Below are positions 1-10,539 of a stretch of 64,000 nucleotides of DNA, one piece after another. This stretch comes from Tulasnella sp. 424 (taxonomy: Eukaryota; Basidiomycota; Agaricomycetes; Cantharellales; Tulasnellaceae). A model generated the notes under the pieces. That model was not told where the DNA came from. It was given only the letters and a program-made list of their open reading frames with translations, and did not search any database. The stretch covers positions 206,902-270,901 of the forward strand of contig WSUB01000043.1 of the NCBI GenBank assembly GCA_019633425.1, given 5' to 3'. The number at the start of each line of letters is the position of its first letter. Position 1 is the stretch's first letter. Position numbers and translations under genes: made by a program.

Positions 1-281
1 CACGACTCTTAGAGATGGTCTTGGCTCGGTACAGAGAAGGGGATGTCACTTTGGGTGGAGGCCGTCCTCCTCCGTTTAAAGATTTAAACATAAGTCATGC
101 CCCGGGTGAAGCCGATGAAGAGACCCTTGGATTAGTGGAGGATATCGTAGGACACGATTGTTTACGCTTGCTGACGACGTGGAGCGCGATGAATAGGATC
201 CTTCCTTTTCCACTCCCATGTATCCCGATCGTTCCGGCAGACTGTAGTGCACGTGTCTCGTTTTCAGATTTTAGCGTGTAA
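1..281 (+). CDS. F-box-like paralogue, 3' end only (cut by window edge)
   Basis: The frame enters from the left edge. Its first residues align with the C-terminal end of the two complete F-box-like copies downstream: an ARY motif, a PPPFK/PPPLK segment, then ISHxxGEAD and a VEDI helix. This is therefore the end of a third tandem copy. After the VEDI helix the reading frame leaves the paralogues' frame. They stop at the equivalent of about position 192, whereas this copy reads on to a TAA ending at 281, adding about 25 unrelated residues. A small indel near the end explains this. Whether the gene is intact upstream cannot be judged from this window. Confidence 0.55.
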   Translation, partial: RLLEMVLARYREGDVTLGGGRPPPFKDLNISHAPGEADEETLGLVEDIVGHDCLRLLTTWSAMNRILPFPLPCIPIVPADCSARVSFSDFSV

Positions 282-754
282 TTAAGCTCGTATGAGTAAC
301 CTGCTTCTCGCCATCTTTCAGCTTACGGAGCTCTTGTCATCTTTTTTTGGCCTGATCTTTGTTGCTATGTCCTTTAATTCTAGCCCGTTACTTGCGTCAT
401 CGTCCAGTGTTACCGCGTCGATTGAGTGAAGCTCCGATACTAAGCTGAAGGGGGCTACCGACGACCTTTGGATTGCCGTCAGAGATCGGGACCTGGCTTA
501 CTCCCAGCTGCGATTATAAGGCTCGATGTGGAACCAACCGGGTTGAGAGCTTTGCTGCTAGATTTATCCTTGACTAGTCAGCAGCGTTAGATACAACCTA
601 GCAGTTGTATCCCTCCATAGCTCTTCCGATGTCCCATGACTGTCCTATCAACGTTGAAGTATGCGCCTCGTTGGCGTCGCTCGTGCCTGTTTGATTCGAA
701 CCGCGGGAAAGTCTAGACGCCGTTTTTTGCGAGCCCATCCGTACCACATCGACT
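282..754. other. Intergenic stretch, no gene seen
   Basis: No convincing exon, RNA gene or repeat is visible. It lies between the F-box tail and the degraded 5' end of the next copy and probably contains the old promoter region of that copy. Confidence 0.4.
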
Positions 755-1002
755 ATGAACCCGGCCACGACCGCTCTGCCATTGGTATCCTCATACAATC
801 TATTAACGATGAAAACAAGAATGTACTGGAGGCGATGAGGTTCGTTTAACCCGAATGGAGCGCGTGTTTGATTCTGACGGTCCTTACCCATCCGGCACCG
901 CTAAGTTACCGAGAGGACACCAAAGTTCACACTGGCACGCTCTCTCATGTTGACGACTATGCATGCGCCCTCAAATCAACACTTGAAACCGTTCAACGCC
1001 AG
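755..1002 (+). pseudogene. Degraded 5' coding part of F-box-like copy A
   Basis: This segment aligns base by base with the first ~80 codons of the intact copy at 2765. The start codon at 755 survives, but about 10 bases are missing just after it, which puts the ATG out of frame. The following frame (QSINDENKN, LEAMRFV) then meets TAA at 847-849 where the intact copy has CAA (Gln). The original N-terminus can therefore no longer be translated. Coding sequence past the stop continues in frame into the open part that starts at 1003. Confidence 0.65.
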
Positions 1003-2553
1003 ATGCTCGACAAGATATCGGCGATTCGCACAGAACACAACCGATTGATACCTTTGCATCGGCTTCCAATCGAAAACTTCGTCCAAATAATTACTGGAGC
1101 GCTGGAACCTTTCAATACCCGTGGATACTCGGGTCCGACACATCTGGCACGCCTTGTCGCTCTTTGCGAGGTCTGCCGGAGATGGAGGGAGGTTATAAAC
1201 AGCACACCCTCATTCTGGACCACCATCGACATCCTAGACCCGCCAGCCGTCACCTCTGCCGCCATCTCCCGCTCAGCAAACCACCGTCTGAACTTTATTG
1301 GTGCACCTCGGTCTGGCGCTGTCAGGTTTGCCTCCCGCCCGCCAGATAGATGCGCCGAGTTTTCAAGGACAGCCATGATGCATTCCACCAGATGGCGCTC
1401 GATTGAACTCGTAGCCGCATCTCCGGAGGACGTCCTTGCTATAATGAACGCCCCTGCACCAGTCCTGCAGAGCCTTGAAATGAAATCCATGGCACCATCC
1501 CAGTTATATTTCCAGAACGGGGCTAGTATGTTCCAAAATACCAACCCCCGACTTCGCCGCCTTGGCCTGCATGGAGTGGCAATCCCGTGGGACTCGAGTA
1601 TCCTCCGCGACCTGCAATACCTCTCTATCTCAACGCTGGACAACTTTGTTCCATCCTGCGAGGAGATCCTGAGGATCCTACGGGCGTGTCCCGGCTTGGT
1701 AGAAGTGCATCTATCGCTAAAACTGATAGCAACAGTCAAGACTTCCAAGAAAGGACCACCTTTTACATTACCCCAACTCGTTTCCATGTCATTCTCTCTC
1801 AGCCCCTCCTCGACCCTGGTTCTCCTTAAAACCATACGCGCTCCTTCGGTTCAATCTGTCAATCTCGATCTCGACTTCAACTCAGACCCCAGCCGCCTAT
1901 TATCCCCCATCATCAAGAGCACCCATGCCTTATCTGCCACGGCCCTCGGTGAACAATACCGCTTACTCATAACTCTCTCTCACCACCGCTGCTTGAGCTG
2001 GTCCTGCGAGCCTGCTGGTACATACTGTAGTGGGAGGAAGTTCACAATCACAACACGGGGCAAACCTGCCACTGAAACTGTCGATGTGCTCTTGACTGAA
2101 ATCGATGCAAGCCGATTCACATTGGGACACCGTGACATCGAACTTCATTTCGATTGTACTTATTATTTGAATATTTCCACGTTCTTGGAGAAGCTCGACG
2201 GCGTAGACCGCATCACCACCATCACGGCTGCTAGTTGCGACATTGATCCGCTTTTCACATACATGTCCGGCGCAACGATGGACGACGATTGGGGATTCCC
2301 AAATCTGGAGGGTCTTACCATTTACGACTGCGATTACGAACCGTCACTCCTGCTAGGCATGATCAAGGCACGGTATGGATTGGAGGAGGAGGATTCGGAG
2401 GATTCGGAAGATGATGGGCGAGACCTTCCCCCTCCTTTGAAATGGATGACAATAAGCCACGTTTCAGGCGAAGCCGACAAGGATACTCTTGATTTGGTAG
2501 AAGAAATTCTCGGACCGGGTAGTTTCGAGCTTCATGAGGATGTGGAGCGATGA
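1003..2553 (+). CDS. F-box-like domain protein, copy A (5' truncated)
   Basis: The open frame from the first usable ATG encodes 516 residues. It starts in a short helix (MLDKISAIRTEHNRL) followed by an F-box-like domain (LHRLPIENFVQIITGAL, then CEVCRRWREVINSTPSFW). The rest is a leucine-rich, beta/alpha-like region of the kind mushrooms carry behind F-boxes, with an acidic stretch near the C-terminus. By family precedent such proteins are substrate adaptors of SCF ubiquitin ligases; the substrate is unknown. It is about 85-90% similar to copy B by eye and has no introns. The upstream stop and frameshift mean it has lost about 80 N-terminal residues relative to copy B. It may be a working shorter protein or a young pseudogene. 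Confidence 0.6.
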   Translation: MLDKISAIRTEHNRLIPLHRLPIENFVQIITGALEPFNTRGYSGPTHLARLVALCEVCRRWREVINSTPSFWTTIDILDPPAVTSAAISRSANHRLNFIGAPRSGAVRFASRPPDRCAEFSRTAMMHSTRWRSIELVAASPEDVLAIMNAPAPVLQSLEMKSMAPSQLYFQNGASMFQNTNPRLRRLGLHGVAIPWDSSILRDLQYLSISTLDNFVPSCEEILRILRACPGLVEVHLSLKLIATVKTSKKGPPFTLPQLVSMSFSLSPSSTLVLLKTIRAPSVQSVNLDLDFNSDPSRLLSPIIKSTHALSATALGEQYRLLITLSHHRCLSWSCEPAGTYCSGRKFTITTRGKPATETVDVLLTEIDASRFTLGHRDIELHFDCTYYLNISTFLEKLDGVDRITTITAASCDIDPLFTYMSGATMDDDWGFPNLEGLTIYDCDYEPSLLLGMIKARYGLEEEDSEDSEDDGRDLPPPLKWMTISHVSGEADKDTLDLVEEILGPGSFELHEDVER

Positions 2554-2764
2554 ATTTCGTTTCAAGTTGGATTGGATGTAAAGATATATGTATATGTCAA
2601 GGCAGACAATGCGACCAGATGTTAGGCCAAATTGGAAGAATCTGGTCCCTGAGGCTGAGGAGACAGAGCGTGGAGCCCTCTGTGGTTGAACCGTGGGAGG
2701 GTAGAGAGGCCGTTTCTACAAAGACCCTATCAAGCTACGAGTATACATCCATACCAAATCAATC

Positions 2765-4798
2765 ATGAATCCGGCCACAGGCTCCGCGGTTGGCTCTGCC
2801 ATTGGTATCCTCTTGCAATCTATTAATGATGAAAACAAGAATGTACTGGAGGCGATGAGGTTCGTTCAACCCGAATGGAGCGCGTGTTTGATTCTGATGG
2901 TCCTTGCCCATCCGGCACCAAAACACGTGCTAAGTTACCGAGAGGACACCAAAGTTCCCACTGGCACGCTCTCTCATGTTGACGACTATGCATGCGCCCT
3001 CAAATTAACACTTGAAACCGTTCAACGCCACATGCTTGACAAGATATCCGCGGTTCACACAGAACACAACAGATTGATATCTTTGCATCAGCTTCCAGTC
3101 GAAAACTTCATCCAAATAATTACTGGAGCGCTTGACCCTTTCCAGACCCGCCATCGCTCGGGTCAGACACACCTGGGACGCCTTGTCGCTCTTTGCCAAG
3201 TCTGCCGGAGATGGAGAGATGTTATCAACAGCACACCCTCATTCTGGACCACCATCGACATCCTAGACCCGCCAGCCTTTACCTCTGCCGCCATTTCCCG
3301 CTCAGCAAACCATCATCTGAATGTCATCGGTTCGCCTCGGTCTGGCGCTGTCAGGTTTGCCTCCCGCCCGCCGGACGGATGCGCCGAGTTCTCAAGTATA
3401 GCAATGGTGCATTCCACAAGATGGCGCTCGATTGAACTCGTAGCCGCATCTCCGGAGGACGTCCTTGCTATAATGAACGCCCCTGCACCAGTCCTGCAGA
3501 GCCTTGAAATGAAATCCATGGCACCATCCCAGTTATATTTCCANNNNNNNNNNNNNNNNNNNNNNNNNNNNNNNNNNNNNNNNNNNNNNNNNNNNNNNNN
3601 NNNNNNNNNNNNNNNNNNNNNNNNNNNNNNNNNNNNNNNNNNNGCTATAATGAACGCCCCTGCACCAGTCCTGCAGAGCCTTGAAATGAAATCCATGGCA
3701 CCATCCCAGTTATATTTCCAAAATGGGGCCAGTATGTTCCAAAATACCAACCCCCGACTTCGCCGCCTTGGCCTGCATGGAGTGGCAATCCCGTGGGACT
3801 CGTACATCCTTCGCGGCCTGCAATACCTCTCTCTCTCAACGCTGGACAACTTTGTTCCATCCTGCAAGGAGACCTTGGAGATTCTACGGGCGTGTCCCGG
3901 TTTGGTAGAAGTGGATCTATCGCTGAAGCTAACAGCGACAGTTGAGACTCCCAAGAAAGGACCCCCTTTTACATTGCCCCAACTCGTTTCCATGTCATTC
4001 TCCCTCAGCCCCTTCTCGGCCTTGGTTCTTCTTGAAACCATACGCGCTCCTTCGGTTCAATCCGTCAAGCTCGATCTCCACTTCAACTCAGACCCCAGCC
4101 ACTTGTTACCCCGCGTCATCAAGAGCAGCGATGCCCTATTAGCCACGGCCTTCGGTGGACAATACCGCTTACGCATAACTTTCTCTCATCCCCGCCGTCT
4201 GAGCTGGTCCTGCGAGCCCTCTGGTACACATCGCCATGGGAGGAAGTTCGAAATCAGGACATGGGACAAACCTGCCGTTGAAACTCTAGAGGAACTCTTG
4301 ATCGAAAACGATGCAAGTCCATTCACACCGGAACTCATCGAACTTAGTTTCGAATTTCCTTACCATTTGAACATTTCCACGTTACTGGAGAAGTTCGACG
4401 GCGTAGACCGCATCACCATCATCTCGGTTGGTGGCTGCGACCTTGATCCGCTTTTCACATATATGTCCAGCGCAACAACGTACGACGATTGGGGATTTCC
4501 GAAATTGGAACGTCTTATCATCTACGACTGCGATTACGGCGCGTCACTCCTGCTAAGCATGCTCGAGGCACGGTATGGATTGGAGGGAGATGACGAGGAA
4601 GACGAGGAAGATGAGGAAGACGGGGAAGACGGGGAAGACGAGGAAGATGAGGAAGATGGTCGGCGAGACCTTCCCCCTCCATTGAAAATGCTGAAAATAA
4701 GCCACGTTTCAGGCGAAGCCGACAATTATATTCTTGGTTTAGTAGAAGATATTCTGGGATCAGGTTGTTTTGAGTTGGATGAAAATGCGGAGCGATGA
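2765..4798 (+). CDS. F-box-like domain protein, copy B (contains assembly gap)
   Basis: This is the full-length member of the tandem family and is intronless. It begins at an ATG in good context and ends at TGA 4796-4798. Order: an N-terminal helix-rich region of ~85 residues, an F-box-like domain (LHQLPVENFIQIITGAL followed by CQVCRRWRDVINSTPSFW), a long beta/alpha region, a run of about 25 Asp/Glu encoded by a GAA/GAC/GAG microsatellite near 4586-4660, and a conserved tail (ISHVSGEAD). The likely role is an SCF-type E3 adaptor, by family knowledge only. The frame stays open across the 100-N gap at 3544-3643. Removing the N's together with one of the two identical 77-base flanks leaves 618 residues, which matches copy A without any gap. 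Confidence 0.75.
   Translation: MNPATGSAVGSAIGILLQSINDENKNVLEAMRFVQPEWSACLILMVLAHPAPKHVLSYREDTKVPTGTLSHVDDYACALKLTLETVQRHMLDKISAVHTEHNRLISLHQLPVENFIQIITGALDPFQTRHRSGQTHLGRLVALCQVCRRWRDVINSTPSFWTTIDILDPPAFTSAAISRSANHHLNVIGSPRSGAVRFASRPPDGCAEFSSIAMVHSTRWRSIELVAASPEDVLAIMNAPAPVLQSLEMKSMAPSQLYFXXXXXXXXXXXXXXXXXXXXXXXXXXXXXXXXXXAIMNAPAPVLQSLEMKSMAPSQLYFQNGASMFQNTNPRLRRLGLHGVAIPWDSYILRGLQYLSLSTLDNFVPSCKETLEILRACPGLVEVDLSLKLTATVETPKKGPPFTLPQLVSMSFSLSPFSALVLLETIRAPSVQSVKLDLHFNSDPSHLLPRVIKSSDALLATAFGGQYRLRITFSHPRRLSWSCEPSGTHRHGRKFEIRTWDKPAVETLEELLIENDASPFTPELIELSFEFPYHLNISTLLEKFDGVDRITIISVGGCDLDPLFTYMSSATTYDDWGFPKLERLIIYDCDYGASLLLSMLEARYGLEGDDEEDEEDEEDGEDGEDEEDEEDGRRDLPPPLKMLKISHVSGEADNYILGLVEDILGSGCFELDENAER
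3467..3720. other. Assembly gap flanked by identical 77-base copies
   Basis: Positions 3467-3543 and 3644-3720 are identical and border exactly 100 N's. Copy A has this sequence only once. The simplest reading is two contig ends that overlap by 77 bases but were not merged and were spaced by a default gap. Confidence 0.85.
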
Positions 4799-5017
4799 AT
4801 TTGGTCCCTTCGTCTCAAGTTGAATAATGTAATTAGATATGTACATGTTAAGCAATGCGGCAGAGGCCGACCAAAGCTCGAATGGAAGGCTCAGGTCCCT
4901 AACGTTGAATAGAATTCGAAAGAGCATGGCACACCCAAAGCTCCCCGGAATAAAAATTGTATTTGGAGCCGTTACTTCACGATGGCTTTCAAGTGTCACA
5001 AAATAACTGGCTCTTCT

Positions 5018-7008
5018 TTACCATCGCCATTCCACAGTTGCTTTACTCGCAATCTTGACGCCTTTGTATGGCTTGTACATCTCGCTAGCCATCTTCAGCT
5101 GATCAACTTTGATCCCCGAGAACAACATGTGCGGTGTTTGGAAACGCATCACGATGGAACGGGATGGTCGAGGAACCTGCTCACTGCATTCCAATGCATC
5201 GGGGGTTTACCCACATGAATATTTGCTCCGCATAGAACGAAAGGAACTTACGTCGAGGTCCACGTGCCTTTCAGTGTCCAAATGGACGACGCAGAAGGGG
5301 CACTGAGAGAGGGTATGGTCCATCTTAGCGTCTAAAAAAGCAAAACATTAAGCAAGGGGCCAGGTATATTGGCGAGATTGAGTTGTGTCAAACCTTCTCG
5401 TTTGGCTCCCATGCCCAAACGCCAGCAGCACGTTCCTCCCTCTCTCTATCCCTCGATCCCCCGAATCCTTGGCCTCCGCTGTTGAACGATGTTGTGCAAA
5501 AAGCTCCAATGGCGTCGCTGTCAAGGCTCAGGGATATGACCACATTCTCTACGCCCATTCGGTGTTTGAGCTGTTCGCTCCCGGATCGAGGTGTGACCGT
5601 GAACGTGAACGACCCTCCCTTCTCGCCTACCTCGATCTTGGGCTTGAGGATTAGAGGAACAAAGTTCAACATTTGGTTCTGAAGTCCACCGCTGGACATT
5701 GCAGTGGACCCTTTTGCAATGGTGGAATGGGAAACTTGATACTCCATAAGGACGAAATTGCCGTCTGGGGGAACAAAGGACAGGGCTGATGTCTGCGCAA
5801 ACTTCTGTAGACTAAATGGTGTTTCGCCTTGAATGAGCATCGTACCGTTAGGAGAACAGGTCGCGCTCACCGGACGCAAGCATGAAAGGATGGGTCGGAA
5901 AAGGCCTTCGAGTTTATAAACGACAGGTTCAGATCCGGAGTTCCTGGAGGAACAGACTGTTCAAGCATAACGGAATAATTATGAGCCAAATATACTCACC
6001 AGATAATTTACTGTTGCAATCAATTCGGCCCCAAATAGTGCTTGAGAGGAGGGTGCCATTTCTGAGAGAGTCGTAGAGATACAGCTAAGGAACCATCCAC
6101 GGAAGAGGACGGGAACCGCGAACCTCGCCATTATTCCATCCAACTCTTCGGTAATATCGAAGTAAATTTCGTTCTTATTGTGCTTGACTCCAGCCTTCCG
6201 CCACGGGATAGGCGAAGAGAACGGCGTCGGGGTTGCGGTGGATAGGCTATTTCCACGATCAGCTTCACGTCAACCGCTTTCGTATGAACGACCGGGCTCA
6301 CCCCGAGACGCCAGCTACAGAAAGGACTTTGTTGAAAAATGATGGAGGCAGTACGATGTCCCGCAGAGTGTTGCTTTCTGTGGTCAGTGGCTTGCCATCA
6401 TCTAGCATCTCTTCCAGGAGCTATTCCGCAGTCATACGATCCATCCAGTTTGAGCCGTGATTATTTCCCAGCGAAAAAAGAAACAAACCGCCAACCTGAT
6501 AGACCACATCGAAATGCTCTTTCAAAACGGAGAGCGAAATGTCTTGCAAGTACTCTTGCAGCACAGATAAGAATCTTTCGAGGAAAGCGAAAATGTATAG
6601 AGGGTCGACTGCCAACGGATGCGTCATCGCACGTTCCGGTTTTCAGCCGTACGTCAAACCAGAGATAGCAGGATCACTCACTGTCTTGGCTCGCGGGACA
6701 AAGAAACCTCATTCCACCCCTCTCCATATGGCAACAAATCACGGGTACCGAAGCCGTCGTGGAGATATATAGGACAGGATCCAAGTCACCGCTATCAGCC
6801 GACCGTGCTGACCGGTTTTCCGGCAAGGTCTTGGAGAGCGCATCGTTAAAGGCGTCGACGATTGACAAAGCGTAACTTGCAGGGTGGTTGCGGAAATTAC
6901 TTTGGATGATCGGCCGGCTTGGGGGAGAAGACCCCGATGATGAGCTAGAACATGCGGATCGTAAAGGCTAGCTTACCCAGAACCGTCAAGAATAATGAGA
7001 CCATCCAT
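5018..7008 (-). CDS. APM3: AP-3 adaptor complex subunit mu
   Basis: Ten exons can be joined in frame: 7008-6977, 6917-6682, 6608-6496, 6420-6302, 6246-6124, 6061-6000, 5943-5871, 5811-5394, 5331-5252 and 5183-5018, giving 473 residues. The N-terminal longin-type domain starts MDGLIILDGSGRPIIQ and includes FDVVYQLLEEMLDDG. The C-terminal mu-homology domain carries IPWRKAGVKHNKNEIYFD, LSFVPPDGNF and, at the end, the SGIKVDQLKMASEMYKPYKG block. These are typical of AP-3 mu rather than AP-1 or AP-2. AP-3 sorts cargo from the Golgi/endosome to the vacuole, and the mu subunit binds YxxPhi signals. Length and exon phases all fit, and I see no damage. Confidence 0.93.
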
Positions 7009-7285
7009 TTTTCTAGGCGGGAACCAAGGCTAAGGTTAAGTCGTTGGAACGAGTTCGAGGCGTCGTAGCCTTGCGAAGGCGTGGACGATCAGGCGTGTTA
7101 GGTCAGCAGAGCTGTTTGTTCTTTCAGCCACCTCTCACCCAGGGGTGGCAAACACGATAAAGGAAATACTAGATAACCCGTCTTGTTGTTAGGACTAGAA
7201 GACCGGTATTTTTGCCGGGGCAGTTCTATATCATGTCAAGAAGGGGGAAAAGAGGCGGGGACAACGAAAGGGGCAAGGAAAGGCG

Positions 7286-7320
7286 AAAGCTGATGGCTGG
7301 GGGCTCGAACCCAACGATTT
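7286..7320 (-). repeat. Degenerate copy of the tRNA-Ile 3' end
   Basis: This stretch resembles the neighbouring 3' end of the tRNA and its flank: an AAAGCT-ATGGC-like start, then GGGGCTCGAACCCA. It lies about 55 bases beyond the tRNA. The T-arm core survives but no body or acceptor partner does, so it is a partial duplicate and not a gene. Confidence 0.45.
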
Positions 7321-7341
7321 GCAAGGAAAAGCAAAAAGCTA

Positions 7342-7437
7342 TGGCCCGTATGGGGCTCGAACCCATGACTTTGGAGTATTACGTAATCATGTGATTACTT
7401 ATTAGCTCCACACGCTAACCAACTGCGTCAACCGGCC
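7342..7437 (-). tRNA. tRNA-Ile(AAT) with 22-nt intron
   Basis: Read on the minus strand, 7437-7342 folds as a tRNA. The acceptor stem is GGCCGGT/ACGGGCC with one G-G mismatch. The D-arm is ACGC..GCGT, the anticodon stem TGGAG/CTCCA with loop CTAATAA (anticodon AAT), and the T-arm ATGGG-TTCGAGC-CCCAT; the discriminator base is A. The intron at 7399-7378 sits one base 3' of the anticodon, the standard nuclear position. The mature length is 74 nt. It lies upstream of the AP-3 gene on the same strand. Confidence 0.9.
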
Positions 7438-8845
7438 AGGACATTTGTTGGTTCGGTCTTGTTAGCCATAGCATTGTGAACCGCCTGTAGTAGACCATCG
7501 CTAAGAAACCTAGGAAAAAGAATGTCGTGAAAAAAAACAACATACGATTTGACCGGCATCTAACGCGTGCAGTGGGACTTGAGTCTTGTTACGAGGATAA
7601 ACCCTAAAGCGGGCTGTCCCGTCGAGGCGCCCCAAAATCAGTATTGTCGTTCGAACACGCCAAGGCTGCCAGTCTTAACCCAGAAACACAATCGCGTCGC
7701 ACGAATATAGATCATACATACAGGTCAACTGAGTCCTCGGTTATAATATATCTGGCCCCATTCGTAGGGGGACCAGGCCCGCGAGATGGGCGAATCCGGT
7801 AAGCCAAGGATGTGATATGTTGCAGAGAGCCGAGTTCCTAAAGCCCCTTTTTCTGGTGCTCAATTCACGACCCGGTTCTTGCCATCGGTTTTTATTTATC
7901 TATTTTGGTTCTTAAAGAAGGGGGGAAACCTGAAGCCTTCGTAAGAAAATCGATATCCCGCTTCGTTGCACGGAGCTACTACACTAATTTAATCATGATC
8001 AGCAAAAGCCAAACCGTAATCAAACGTTTAGGTTTTGTAACGATCCTTCAAATGTTTAGTAGAACGCCTTTTTCAAGGGGGGGGGGGCAATATGTGGATC
8101 GTATGTAATAGAAACCTTGTCGTTGATGTCCCCTTAACCTACGCTTGCTTTGATTACTCTACCAGACTACAAAAAGTTAATATCTGAATGGGAATTATAT
8201 GCGGCGAACTTCTAGCCCTTCCGGCTCTTTCGGCTGTGGCTGGGGGTTTGGGCTTGATCGCGATTGTGAAGCGAAGAGGTTAAAGCTGGGGCGCACGTGG
8301 GGGGATGGAGAACCTTCAGCATGAGAGCCAACAAGTGGACCACACCAGTGAATTGGAGTCACTCTCCCTGCTTTCTGTTAGTGCAGACCAAGTGGGGGTG
8401 CGGAGCTATCTATCGGCTGAATTCCACCTTTGGGAGCCCCTCACCTTGAAAGATGGAGCCAACCAGATTCGCCGAAACGTCACGTTCCCTCCTGCTGACT
8501 GCCGCGAAATCAAATGCCAGGTAAGTCATGTGGATGGTGTCTTCCAAGGTCTCGTAAGGTGGGAAGGAGGCCTGTATGCAGCTTGATCCGACTGGTAGAC
8601 GCAATGCTAAATGTGCTAGTGGGAGGGCCCACACGTTTCTTCAACGACTGGGAGGCCCCGAACAAGTTTTGGGTTTGTCTGGTTTTCCGGTCATGATGTG
8701 ATAGACCGAAGATACAGAAGTGGGGGGTGGACCTGCGCAGTTGTTGACGCCACAGACGCTGGAGTAGGCGTACCTGGCCTCCGACCGTTCGCCATCCTTG
8801 CCGCAGCTCATCGCCACATCCCCCCATCTGAGCGGAACAAGCAGC
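7438..8845. other. Intergenic stretch, no supported gene
   Basis: A G-run (8079-8087) and a 93-codon open frame at 8305-8586 (+) are the only notable items. That frame has no recognisable motif, paralogue or splice context, so I do not call it a gene. The right end merges into the lectin promoter. Confidence 0.4.
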
Positions 8846-9067
8846 AATGACTAGTCTATCGCTGCATCGGATTCCAGGAACGCCAAAAATATATCATACT
8901 CCCTCATACATTCAAACCTATGATCTCATCGATCGTGATATCATCCCCTTCACGCGCGTCAGTCCAACGCCTATAAAGACGCCAACCTCTCCTCTAGCTT
9001 CCCCCTCTAGTCTCCATCACACTCACAACAACTCGCACCATCTTGTAAAAACTCATAATCATCCATC
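8846..9067 (+). promoter_or_regulatory. Promoter of lectin gene 1 (TATA box at 8972-8977)
   Basis: TATAAA lies 91 bases before the ATG, followed by a pyrimidine-rich leader. The same block recurs before lectin gene 2 (10540-10743), including a GATCxTGATATCATCCCC element at about 8931-8947. This shared, partly palindromic element is a candidate common control site. Confidence 0.6.
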
Positions 9068-10292
9068 ATGGTTCAACCCGGCACTTACCGTATCCGCAAC
9101 GTCAAGGTATGTTGGAACGGGCTGGCTGTTGGTCGCGTCCAAACCTAACGTCCTCACCACTTCTCTCTCAGGGCGGAACCTATCTCGACGAGTCCGCCAA
9201 GAACCCAGATACCGTCCACGGATGGGACAACCGCGATAACGATAACCAAAAGGTTCGTCACCATTGTCTGGAAACAATTTACCCAATCATCATCTCTCTG
9301 ACATCAACATGCAGTGGGAAATCCAGGATGCTGGCAATGGGTCCTTCCACATCAAGAACGTCGGGCATGGTCGTTACCTCTCCGCCAGTGGAGCTCGCGA
9401 CAATACCCCAGTCAAGGCATCTGATAACCAAACCGAATGGACCTTTAAGGACCAAGGCCGTGGATACACGTGCGTATTTTGGCGACGCAAAGAACTCTTT
9501 TGGACTTATCAGTTTGATTCCCCTCTGCTATTTAGTATCCAATATCAAGGCGGCAACCATGTCGTCGACCTCGATGAGGGCAATAATGATAACGGTACTC
9601 GTGTAAGCCTTTGGGGCTACACTGGAGCTCATCAGCAGCTCTGGGAATTGCAACAGATCGGAGGGTAAGCAATATATTTCTTTCCTGTGCAAGAGAAAAA
9701 ACTTATATGGATCCTTCCCTTCTTCTTTGCTTAGTGGGTCCAGTGGAGGACAGCAACGTTCTGACCAGTGGTCGAACTTCCCTGGGGACGGACAACAGCA
9801 ATACGTGGGAGCTGTTCCAGCCGGCACTTACCGCGTTCTCAACGTCTTCACCAATACCGCTCTCGACCTTGCCGGTGGTAGCGCTAACGACGGTACCGCA
9901 GTTGTCGCCTGGTCCGCTGGCACCGGTAACAACCAAGAGGTGCGTGTTTTCTGCCAACGCCCGGTTCCTTGAAGCTGACCATCAACCTAAAAATACCGTA
10001 GTGGACCTTGGAATCTGGATCCAACGGCTACCGCTTCAAGAACGGTGCCTCTGGTACTTACCTCAGCTATGCCAATCTCAACCAGGGCGAGTTGCTCGTT
10101 GGTAAAGGTGGTCCAGTGCAGCCCGTCGAGTGGACCGTCACTCAGGCCGATCAGGGTTTCCAAATCCACCCGGCCCAGAACCCACAGTTGGTCATTGACT
10201 TGGCTGAGGGTAAGAAGGATGATGGTGCCAAGATCTGCCTGTGGGACAACAACAACAACGCCAACCAGAAATGGAACTTCAACCGCGCCTAA
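9068..10292 (+). CDS. Two-domain ricin-B-type (beta-trefoil) lectin 1
   Basis: Six exons (9068-9106, 9172-9252, 9315-9469, 9536-9664, 9735-9939, 10002-10292) encode 299 residues. Residues 1-134 form one beta-trefoil unit starting MVQPGTYRIRNV, with QxW motifs (NQKWEIQ, QLWELQ). A Gly/Gln-rich linker of ~30 residues follows. A second trefoil unit begins GTYRVLNVFTNTALDLAGG and ends NQKWNF. The QxW repeats mark ricin-B-like carbohydrate-binding domains. There is no signal peptide, so it is probably a cytosolic mushroom lectin; such proteins often bind glycans of fungivores, but that role is inferred. It is the first of a tandem pair. Confidence 0.9.
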
Positions 10293-10539
10293 TTTCGTCG
10301 TCACGTAAAAAAAACCGCCTGCCCCTGTATTAATTACTCGTTTGAATGTCGATTGAAAGCTTTTGGTGGACCGTTATAACGTACCCGAGTGACATGAGTA
10401 TTACTGCACTGAAGCTGGATGCTGGAGACGATTTGACGGAGACGGAGACTGTGCGGAACAGGGTAACGTGACCCAGAGCGCCTCAATGTTTGACCGCCCC
10501 ACTATCCAAAACACCAAGACCGCCAAGTTCGGAACACGC

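Noticed and set aside
993..1835. 280-codon minus-strand open frame
   Set aside because: It is antisense to the F-box coding exon and recurs antisense to copy B; codon structure and homology belong to the plus strand.
4534..4725. Poly-Ser protein on the minus strand
   Set aside because: Antisense reading of the Asp/Glu microsatellite of F-box copy B.
8305..8586. 93-codon plus frame
   Set aside because: No motif, no paralogue, no splice context; chance ORF in a long intergenic stretch.
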